A stretch of DNA of 5,045 nt from Candidatus Aminicenantota bacterium (GTDB taxonomy: Bacteria; Acidobacteriota; Aminicenantia; Aminicenantales; Aminicenantaceae): contig DAOVBT010000191.1 of assembly GCA_030670375.1 (NCBI GenBank), forward strand, positions 1 to 5,045, given 5' to 3'. How positions within the stretch are numbered: the stretch's first letter is position 1; every line of letters starts with the position of its first letter. A model generated the notes under the pieces. The model was given only the letters and a program-made list of their open reading frames with translations, searched no databases and had not been told where the DNA came from. Shown piece by piece: positions 1-5,045 of the stretch. The translations under genes and the position numbers were made by a program.

Positions 1-3
1 CAT
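1..3 (-). CDS. Start codon of a divergent gene, body outside the window
   Basis: Read on the minus strand, the first bases of the window give GGAGG, a five-base spacer and ATG, with the ATG at positions 3 to 1. This is a canonical Shine-Dalgarno and start arrangement pointing out of the window. Only the initiator codon is visible, so nothing can be said about the product. Its position back to back with the carboxypeptidase gene, 145 bases away, would make the space between them a shared control region. If the gene is real it could be a regulator or another operon, but that is a guess. A chance match of GGAGG plus ATG in AT-rich DNA is possible, hence the moderate confidence. Confidence 0.5.
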
Positions 4-8
4 TAATT

Positions 9-13
9 CCTCC
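9..13 (-). promoter_or_regulatory. Ribosome binding site of the divergent gene
   Basis: CCTCC on the + strand is GGAGG on the minus strand, five bases upstream of a minus-strand ATG at 3 to 1. Motif strength and spacing are good for translation initiation. It is the only evidence for the divergent gene. Confidence 0.5.
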
Positions 14-17
14 GTAT

Positions 18-38
18 AATGTCTATCATACCGACATT
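18..38. repeat. Inverted repeat AATGTC-N9-GACATT
   Basis: Perfect six-base arms at 18-23 and 33-38 are separated by nine bases. The left arm overlaps the + strand TATAAT, and the spacer contains the minus-strand TATGAT candidate -10 box. That placement would suit an operator for a dimeric regulator. Six-base arms can arise by chance in AT-rich DNA, so this is only a candidate. Confidence 0.3.
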
Positions 39-41
39 CTG

Positions 42-54
42 CTATTTTGAATAG
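42..54. repeat. Short palindrome CTATT-TTG-AATAG
   Basis: Perfect five-base arms flank a three-base centre. It lies between the candidate leftward and rightward promoter elements. It is too short to act as a terminator and is AT-rich, so it could be a protein-binding half of the control region or chance. Confidence 0.2.
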
Positions 55-72
55 AGGACTTGAAATTTTTAG

Positions 73-94
73 TTGAAATTGAACCTCAATTCAA
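73..94. repeat. Imperfect inverted repeat in the operon leader
   Basis: TTGAAATTG at 73-81 can pair with CAATTCAA at 87-94 around a five-base centre, with one adenine (position 76) unpaired. The left arm also repeats TTGAAATT found at 60-67, giving a direct repeat with a 13-base period. It could be an operator overlapping a -35-like TTGAAA, or a weak leader hairpin. The low GC of the stem argues against a terminator. Confidence 0.25.
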
Positions 95-134
95 GATATT
101 AATTATGAAGTGTATCCCACATTTCATTTTATCC

Positions 135-141
135 AAAGGAG
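135..141 (+). promoter_or_regulatory. Ribosome binding site that fixes the M14 gene start
   Basis: AAAGGAG lies seven bases upstream of the ATG at 149. The reading frame extends back to a GTG at 110, but that codon has no purine-rich site before it and would put 13 extra residues ahead of a good signal peptide. The ATG at 149 is therefore the preferred start. Confidence 0.8.
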
Positions 142-148
142 AGCATCT

Positions 149-2740
149 ATGAGGCATCATTCTAAATTTCTACACACCCTACAAATATTTGTGCTGGCGC
201 TGGTTATTTTGGGTTTTGTGACTCAGATTACCGAAGCGCAAAAAAAGGTCACGTCCCCAGAAGAATTTTTTGGATTCCAGCTCGGCAGCGACAGGAAAAT
301 GGCGCGTTGGGACAAAATCGTTCACTACTTCGAAGTGCTGGAAAGGGAAAGCAGCAAGATCAAAGTCATCGATATGGGGCCATCCACGATGGGCCATCCT
401 TTTCTCCTGGTCATCATCTCTTCTGAAGAGAACCTGGCCAACTTGGATCGCCTCCAGCAAGTGAATGCAACGCTTTCCGATCCGCGAGGAGTTGCGGAAG
501 CAGAGATCAAAAAATTGATCAAAGAAGGAAAGGCGGTCATGTGCCAGTCCATGAGCCTCCATGCCACCGAGATCGGGGGCACCCAGATGGCACCTGAGCT
601 GACCTACGACCTTTTGTCCAGGGGAGATGAGGAAACACAGCGGATCCTTGATAATGTAATTTTCTTCATGATCCCAAGCTTCAATCCTGACGGCCAGATC
701 ATGGTCACCGACTGGTACAACAAAACCCTGGGTACGGAGTATGAAGGCGCAAGCCTTCCCTGGCTGTATCACAAGTATGTCGGCCACGACAACAACCGGG
801 ACGGCGATTTTCTGAACATGATCGAATCGGTGTACGCGGCCAAAATCATGTACAGGGATTGGGTCCCTCAAGCCTATATCGACCATCACCACATGGGAAG
901 TTCCGGAGCCCGATTTTACATCCCTCCATACTGTGATCCTATTCGTCCGTATGCTGATCCTCTCATATGGCGGGAACACAGCTGGTACGGCGCCCACATC
1001 GCTTACAAACTTGAAGAAAACGGAAAATCCGGCATCCTGAATGCCGCCCAATTCCCGGGTTGGGGCCATTTCGGGTGGCACTGGATCACGCCCTTCCACA
1101 ACATCGCCGGCATGCTCACCGAATCAGCTAGTGCCCGGCTAGCTTCCCCGCTGTACATCCATCCCGAACAGCTTCAAGGAGGATCCCGGCAGTTTCCAAG
1201 ATACGAGGCCCAAACAACCTTTCCCAGTCCATGGCCTGGAGGATGGTGGCGGCTCCGGGATATCGTCGAGCAGAAGAAAATATCCGCCTGGGCTCTTCTG
1301 GATTTGGCGGCCCGAAACAAGGAAACGGTCCTATGGAATGCTTATCTCAAAGCCAAACGGCAGACGGAGCGCGGGGCTCAAGGCAGGACCAAGGCTTATG
1401 TCGTTCCGATAAATCAGCATGATCCACTGACCGTGATCAGGATGATCAACACACTGCTTTTGTCTGGCATAGAGATCAAACAGTCCAACAAAGAATTTAG
1501 AGTCGGAAATGCCATTTATCCAGAAGGCTCTTTTTTCATCAATCTGGCTCAGCCCAAAATGGGTTTGATCAGGAACTTGCTCGGACGCACCTTTTACCCT
1601 AAAAACGAGTGGACCATGCGTGACGATGGGACCCCGCTTCGACCCTATGACCTGGCCACACACACGATGAATGAATTCATGGGAGTCTGTGTCGATCCGG
1701 TGGATGAGGAGGCTGAAGGAGATTTTCAGATACTCACCAATCAAGTCCAGGTTTCTGGAAGGGTCGAGGATGGGGGAAAGGGCTATGTGCTCGATGGTCG
1801 ACTGAATGCCAGCTATAAAGCCGTGAATCTCCTTCTTGACAAGGGCATAGCAGTTGAGAGAATCGATAAGACGATATTCGGCCTTAGCCCGGGTGACTTC
1901 ATCGTTTATAAAGGACCTGAAGCCGTTATAAAGGATATTGCCCAGCAAACCGGAGTCGATTTTAGAGCTTTGGATAACAAGATCGATAAAGGAATCCACG
2001 AAGTGAAGAAACCCCGTGTCGGTATGTACCAGCGTTACTACGGGGGCAACATGGACGAAGGGTGGACCCGCTTCCTCCTCGAAATGTTCGCCTTCCCCTA
2101 CACATCCCTGATGGATGCCGAGATCAAGAAGGGGAATCTCAACGCCAAGTATGACACGATCATTTTACCCCAGGATTCTCCCGGCATGATCATGGGGGAA
2201 ATCCCTCCGAGGTACCGCCGTTATATTTCGGCCGTTCCCCCTGAGTACAGAAGTGGAATAGGCAAAGAAGGGGTGGCCGCGTTGAAGGAATTCGTGGAAA
2301 AGGGTGGATTGCTGGTCACCCTCGGTGAGGCAAGCAGCTTTGCGATCGAAAAATTCGGATTAGGTGTCCGCAACGTCATCGAAAACCTCAGTTCTAAAGA
2401 GTTTTTCTGCCCTGGTTCTACCCTGAAAGTGAAGTTCGACAACTCACATCCACTGGCATATGGGATGCCTTCAGAGGGATTCGTGGTTTTCTATTCCAGC
2501 CAGGCTTTTGCTATCACCACCAGCCAGAAAAGCGAGCAATACGAGTCCGTGGTTCGTTACCAGGATAAGGATATCTTGCAAAGCGGCTGGCTTAAAGGAG
2601 AAGATTACCTCGCCAAGATGCCAGCCATGGTCAATGTCAAACACGGCAAAGGCCAGGTAGTGCTGATAGGATTTCGCACTCAGAATCGTTGTCAGACTCA
2701 CGGCACGTTCAAGCTTTTATTCAACACGATGATACGTTAG
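149..2740 (+). CDS. Secreted M14-family zinc carboxypeptidase with C-terminal amidotransferase-like domain
   Basis: A predicted zinc metallopeptidase of 863 residues that removes C-terminal residues from peptides outside the cytoplasm. Residues 1 to about 30 form a Sec signal peptide: a basic start, a hydrophobic core (LQIFVLALVILGF) and a likely cleavage near TEAQ. The M14 catalytic domain follows, about residues 40-360. Zinc ligands are H138 and E141 (HATE) and a histidine of DHHHMG, probably H247. NPDG at 179-182 and N216-R217 match the substrate-binding region, and E325 (LTES) matches the general base. After a middle region, residues from about 620 (VGMYQRYYGG) to the end resemble the class I glutamine-amidotransferase-like domain of long bacterial M14 proteins. 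I see no nucleophile cysteine there, so that part is probably structural or binding. The family-typical ending (GTFKLLFN) shows it is full length. It is first in the operon. The substrate is unknown. Confidence 0.92.
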   Translation: MRHHSKFLHTLQIFVLALVILGFVTQITEAQKKVTSPEEFFGFQLGSDRKMARWDKIVHYFEVLERESSKIKVIDMGPSTMGHPFLLVIISSEENLANLDRLQQVNATLSDPRGVAEAEIKKLIKEGKAVMCQSMSLHATEIGGTQMAPELTYDLLSRGDEETQRILDNVIFFMIPSFNPDGQIMVTDWYNKTLGTEYEGASLPWLYHKYVGHDNNRDGDFLNMIESVYAAKIMYRDWVPQAYIDHHHMGSSGARFYIPPYCDPIRPYADPLIWREHSWYGAHIAYKLEENGKSGILNAAQFPGWGHFGWHWITPFHNIAGMLTESASARLASPLYIHPEQLQGGSRQFPRYEAQTTFPSPWPGGWWRLRDIVEQKKISAWALLDLAARNKETVLWNAYLKAKRQTERGAQGRTKAYVVPINQHDPLTVIRMINTLLLSGIEIKQSNKEFRVGNAIYPEGSFFINLAQPKMGLIRNLLGRTFYPKNEWTMRDDGTPLRPYDLATHTMNEFMGVCVDPVDEEAEGDFQILTNQVQVSGRVEDGGKGYVLDGRLNASYKAVNLLLDKGIAVERIDKTIFGLSPGDFIVYKGPEAVIKDIAQQTGVDFRALDNKIDKGIHEVKKPRVGMYQRYYGGNMDEGWTRFLLEMFAFPYTSLMDAEIKKGNLNAKYDTIILPQDSPGMIMGEIPPRYRRYISAVPPEYRSGIGKEGVAALKEFVEKGGLLVTLGEASSFAIEKFGLGVRNVIENLSSKEFFCPGSTLKVKFDNSHPLAYGMPSEGFVVFYSSQAFAITTSQKSEQYESVVRYQDKDILQSGWLKGEDYLAKMPAMVNVKHGKGQVVLIGFRTQNRCQTHGTFKLLFNTMIR

Positions 2741-2778
2741 GGTGTTGTTAAAATCGTCCACGTTTCTATGAAAATGGC

Positions 2779-2784
2779 GGAAGG
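2779..2784 (+). promoter_or_regulatory. Ribosome binding site of the M19 gene
   Basis: GGAAGG lies eight bases before the ATG at 2793, inside a 52-base gap after the M14 stop codon. Nearby ATGs at 2768 and 2774 are in other frames. The gap contains no hairpin with a T-run, so read-through from the M14 gene is likely. Confidence 0.6.
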
Positions 2785-2792
2785 GAATAATC

Positions 2793-3932
2793 ATGAAAAT
2801 CAAACGGAGAGATTTTTTGAAACTGTTTGGGTCAGTTGCTGTTGGCACAAGTACCTTGTCCGGATATTCTGCCCAAGAAATCAATGAAAGATTTGATCCG
2901 TTAAACGAAAAGGGAATACATCCGATCCTGGAAAAGGATCATCCTTATATTTTTATCGACTCCTGCATGCAGATTTGGCCGGATGCACCGTTTCAGGATG
3001 CCCATCGTTATGGAGTGACATCCTACGCTGTGACGGCCTGGGATCCTCATCTCGATTTGGATCAAGCTCTTGAAGGCCTAATGTTCTGGCATCTTATTGC
3101 GCGGAAATATCCAGGATTGTCTATTGCAAACACTACAGAAGACATCAAAAAGGCGAAAGACAACAAAAAAGCCACCCTTCTCCTGGTTTCCCAGTGTGGT
3201 GACTTCATCGGCACCAAACTTCACCGCATTGAAGCCGTCTACCGGCTCGGTCTTCGGATGTTGATTCCGGCATACAGCTTGTCGAACAGGATCTGCGGAG
3301 GATGTCTGGATAGGACCGATCATGGCCTGACGTCGTTCGGACAATTGGTTGTTGAAGAATGCAACCGAATAGGGTTATTACTGGACTGCTCCCATCTAGG
3401 AAAACGTTCGAGCCTTGATATCATCGAACATAGCCAGAAATCTGTGGTTTTCAGCCATTCCTGCACAAAGGCACTCGCCGATAATCCCCGAAACATCACA
3501 GATGAACAGATCAAAGCATGCGCCGAAAAAAAGGGCATCATTGGCCTGTCTCCCTGGGGGCCGATGGTGATGAAAACAGGCCAGACCAAACGGCCGACGG
3601 TCGAAGACTTTATCGACCATATCGACTACGTTGCGCAGTTGCTCGGCTCGACCGATAATATCGGCGTCGGGACGGATATGAGCCTAGGGACTTACCCGGA
3701 TCACGAGTATGATCCCTGGGGATCTCCCGCTTATAAAGATGTGACTAGCTCATACAACAAATATGTCACACCAAATATACGCTCGCCCCTGCGAATGGTA
3801 GACGGTTTCAGCAATTATGCCGAGGTTCTGAATTTTGTAACGATGCTCAAAAAACGTGGTTACGGAAACATAGATGTCGGTAAGATCCTTGGCGAGAATT
3901 ACATGCGTGTATTCGGCCAAGTTTGGAAATAA
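2793..3932 (+). CDS. Tat-exported M19 (membrane dipeptidase) homologue with altered metal site
   Basis: A 379-residue protein of the renal/membrane dipeptidase (M19) fold, an amidohydrolase-type barrel; classical members use two zincs to cut dipeptides. The N terminus has KRRDFLK (R5-R6) and a hydrophobic stretch to about A27, a Tat-like signal. Clear family motifs are GLTSFG (179-184), DCSH with H201, SHS with H222, NPRNITDEQI with R233, GTDMS with D295 and GENYMRVF near the C terminus. H201 and H222 match the second-zinc ligands, R233 and D295 the substrate and catalytic residues. The first-zinc motif D-G-H-N-D reads D-S-C-M-Q (56-60), and the bridging glutamate position appears to be Q134. 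Eight cysteines are present, several beside the metal positions, plus a CxxC at 168-171. It may be a one-metal enzyme, have another specificity, or be a binding protein; dipeptidase activity should not be assumed. Length is normal and the frame is intact. Confidence 0.9.
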   Translation: MKIKRRDFLKLFGSVAVGTSTLSGYSAQEINERFDPLNEKGIHPILEKDHPYIFIDSCMQIWPDAPFQDAHRYGVTSYAVTAWDPHLDLDQALEGLMFWHLIARKYPGLSIANTTEDIKKAKDNKKATLLLVSQCGDFIGTKLHRIEAVYRLGLRMLIPAYSLSNRICGGCLDRTDHGLTSFGQLVVEECNRIGLLLDCSHLGKRSSLDIIEHSQKSVVFSHSCTKALADNPRNITDEQIKACAEKKGIIGLSPWGPMVMKTGQTKRPTVEDFIDHIDYVAQLLGSTDNIGVGTDMSLGTYPDHEYDPWGSPAYKDVTSSYNKYVTPNIRSPLRMVDGFSNYAEVLNFVTMLKKRGYGNIDVGKILGENYMRVFGQVWK

Positions 3933-3937
3933 AGTAG

Positions 3938-3947
3938 AAGGAGGAGG
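3938..3947 (+). promoter_or_regulatory. Strong ribosome binding site of the aminotransferase gene
   Basis: AAGGAGGAGG occupies half of the 21-base gap after the M19 stop codon and lies six bases before the ATG at 3954. The strength and tight spacing support both the start choice and co-transcription with the M19 gene. Confidence 0.75.
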
Positions 3948-3953
3948 GATTAG

Positions 3954-5045
3954 ATGAGCCGACAATCCATCCGGCATTTCACCGATCTTGAGGGAAGCAT
4001 CAGCAGAAGAACCATCCTCAAAGGAATGTTCCGAAGCGCTGCGGCAGGCATGTTGCTACCGTATACTACCTTCGGACAACAGGTCTCTCAATCCGAAGCT
4101 CTGCAAGAGGCTGTAGCCAGGATAGGGGACATGGAAACCGGTGATGAGAGGTTCTGGGGCCTCGTTAAAAGGCAATTTATGATCAGAGAAGGGCTGATTA
4201 TGCTCAATGCAGCGAACCTCTGCCCATCCCCCCTGTCTGTGCAGAAGAAGCTATTCGAGCTGACAAAAGACGTGGACAGCGATCCGTCGTTCACGAATCG
4301 CGCAAAATTTGCGGGCATTAAAGAAGAGATTCGTGACGGGATAGCAAAGTATGTCAATGCCGATTCCGATGAGATCGCCCTCGTCAGGAATACCAGTGAG
4401 GGGAACAACATCGTGATCAACGGCCTTCAACTGGGAAAAGGGGATGAGGTCATCGTGTGGGACCAGAATCATCCGACGGCCAACATTGCCTGGGATGTTC
4501 GGGCCGAACGTTACGGCTATCGTGTTGTCAGAGTCCATACTCCGGAGTACCCTGAAGATTCCAAAGATTTGATTAGGCCGTTTGAAAGAGCCCTGACCTC
4601 TCGAACAAAAGCCATCGCCTTCTCGCATGTCTCGAATATTTCCGGAATCAGGATTCCGGCAAAAGAGCTGTGCCAAATGGCCCGGCCTAAGGATATTTTA
4701 ACCTTGGTCGATGGCGCCCAGACCTTCGGGACATATCCCTTGTTTCTTCATGACATCGGATGTGATTTTTACACGGCCAGTTCCCACAAGTGGTTTTGCG
4801 GACCGAGAGAGATGGGGATTCTGTATGTCCGAAGGGGAATGGCAGATTCTGTATATCCCAGTATCGTTGGGGTTGGCTGGGAAAATGCTCGTGCCAGCGG
4901 TGCCATAAAATTCGAAACCCTAGGACAGCAAGCCGTGGCCCGGTTCGGTGCCATGCAGGAAGCGATCCGGTTTCATAACACACTTGGTATGCTTCGTATA
5001 TCCTCACGAGCACGGATGTTGGCCGATGCCGTGCGGGATGGAGTG
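3954..5045 (+). CDS. Tat-exported class V PLP-dependent aminotransferase, 3' end cut off
   Basis: The frame is open from ATG 3954 to the window edge, giving 364 codons without a stop; the family usually runs about 380-430 residues, so a modest part is missing. Residues 17-24 (SRRTILKG) and the following alanine-rich stretch resemble a Tat signal, after a 16-residue N-terminal extension. Class V fold motifs follow in order: RNTSEGNN at 145-152 (phosphate cup), NHPTANIAW at 172-180 with H173 likely stacking on the cofactor, DGAQ at 253-256 with D253 pairing with the pyridine nitrogen, and SSHKW with K279 as the Schiff-base lysine. These fit the isopenicillin-N-epimerase/cysteine-desulfurase branch. 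An intact PLP site implies an active enzyme: aminotransferase, racemase/epimerase or lyase. Desulfurase activity cannot be judged because the region that would hold a catalytic cysteine may lie beyond the edge. An exported PLP enzyme is unusual; the pairing with two peptidase-type genes suggests an amino-acid or peptide-derived substrate. Confidence 0.92.
   Translation, partial: MSRQSIRHFTDLEGSISRRTILKGMFRSAAAGMLLPYTTFGQQVSQSEALQEAVARIGDMETGDERFWGLVKRQFMIREGLIMLNAANLCPSPLSVQKKLFELTKDVDSDPSFTNRAKFAGIKEEIRDGIAKYVNADSDEIALVRNTSEGNNIVINGLQLGKGDEVIVWDQNHPTANIAWDVRAERYGYRVVRVHTPEYPEDSKDLIRPFERALTSRTKAIAFSHVSNISGIRIPAKELCQMARPKDILTLVDGAQTFGTYPLFLHDIGCDFYTASSHKWFCGPREMGILYVRRGMADSVYPSIVGVGWENARASGAIKFETLGQQAVARFGAMQEAIRFHNTLGMLRISSRARMLADAVRDGV

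Larger units (their letters stand above)
4..148. promoter_or_regulatory. Divergent intergenic control region
   Basis: This AT-rich, non-coding stretch separates the probable leftward gene from the rightward enzyme operon and should hold the promoters for both. On the + strand there is a perfect TATAAT at 15-20, but its -35 partner would lie just outside the window. Other + strand options are TTGAAA at 60-65 and 73-78 and TTGAAC at 79-84, paired with weak -10 boxes such as TATTAA at 97-102. On the minus strand, TATGAT (positions 30 to 25) could be a -10 box for the divergent gene, with only weak -35 matches near 46-54. No single promoter can be chosen with confidence. Three short inverted repeats, listed separately, also fall here. 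Confidence 0.5.

Noticed and set aside
110..148. Upstream GTG at 110 as the start of the M14 protein
   Set aside because: It has no ribosome binding site before it, whereas AAAGGAG sits seven bases before the ATG at 149, which directly precedes a good signal peptide.
179..1099. Long minus-strand open frame opposite the start of the M14 gene
   Set aside because: It lies wholly inside a gene with an export signal and all M14 catalytic motifs. Its translation shows no recognisable family pattern, and it looks like the antisense shadow of a codon-biased gene.
1127..1143. Inverted repeat GCTAG-N7-CTAGC
   Set aside because: It lies inside the M14 catalytic domain just after the LTES motif. Five-base arms in coding sequence are expected by chance.
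1331..1999. Minus-strand open frame opposite the middle of the M14 gene
   Set aside because: It is antisense to well-conserved M14-family sequence, with no recognisable protein features.
2741..2792. Possible terminator or small gene between the M14 and M19 genes
   Set aside because: No GC-rich hairpin followed by a T-run is present, and no open frame with a ribosome binding site fits in the 52 bases. It appears to be only a spacer holding the next ribosome binding site.
4251..4676. Minus-strand open frame opposite the aminotransferase
   Set aside because: The + strand frame here carries clear class V aminotransferase motifs (RNTSEGNN, NHPTANIAW), so the reverse frame is a shadow.
4711..4978. 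Short + strand frames near the right edge
   Set aside because: They are out of frame with the aminotransferase coding sequence, which continues uninterrupted through DGAQ, SSHKW and beyond. There is no frameshift to explain.

Overview
The window reads as part of a bacterial operon for exported enzymes of peptide and amino-acid metabolism. Three genes lie head to tail on the + strand: an M14-type zinc carboxypeptidase (149-2740), a membrane-dipeptidase (M19) homologue (2793-3932), and a class V pyridoxal-phosphate aminotransferase (3954 to the window edge, truncated). The gaps between them are 52 and 21 bases, each contains a purine-rich ribosome binding site, and I see no terminator in either, so co-transcription is likely. 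At the left edge a ribosome binding site followed by a start codon on the minus strand indicates a divergent gene whose body lies outside the window. Bases 4-148 would then be a divergent promoter region; it is AT-rich and holds several short inverted repeats.

All three visible proteins start with an export signal. The M14 protein has a Sec-type signal peptide. The M19 homologue and the aminotransferase both carry twin-arginine (Tat-like) N termini (KRRDFLK and SRRTILK). Tat carries folded, cofactor-loaded proteins, which suits a metal-dependent fold and a PLP enzyme. The simplest joint picture is inference only: peptides are trimmed in the periplasm by the carboxypeptidase, and dipeptides or related small amides and amino acids are then handled by the M19 homologue and the PLP enzyme.

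The most unusual protein is the M19 homologue. Its fold motifs (GLT-FG, DCSH, SHS, NPRN, GTDMS, GENYMRVF) are intact. However, the usual first metal-binding motif D-G-H-N-D reads D-S-C-M-Q, and the bridging glutamate position appears to be glutamine. Four cysteines sit at or within two residues of canonical metal-ligand positions. It is probably not an ordinary two-zinc dipeptidase.

The source is a Gram-negative-type bacterium of moderate GC content, roughly half by eye. The long secreted M14 protein with a C-terminal amidotransferase-like domain, together with Tat-tagged M19 and class V aminotransferase proteins, reminds me of Acidobacteriota/Aminicenantes or Bacteroidota-related lineages. 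There is no marker gene here, so this placement is weak. I saw no RNA genes, CRISPR arrays, insertion sequences or attachment sites.
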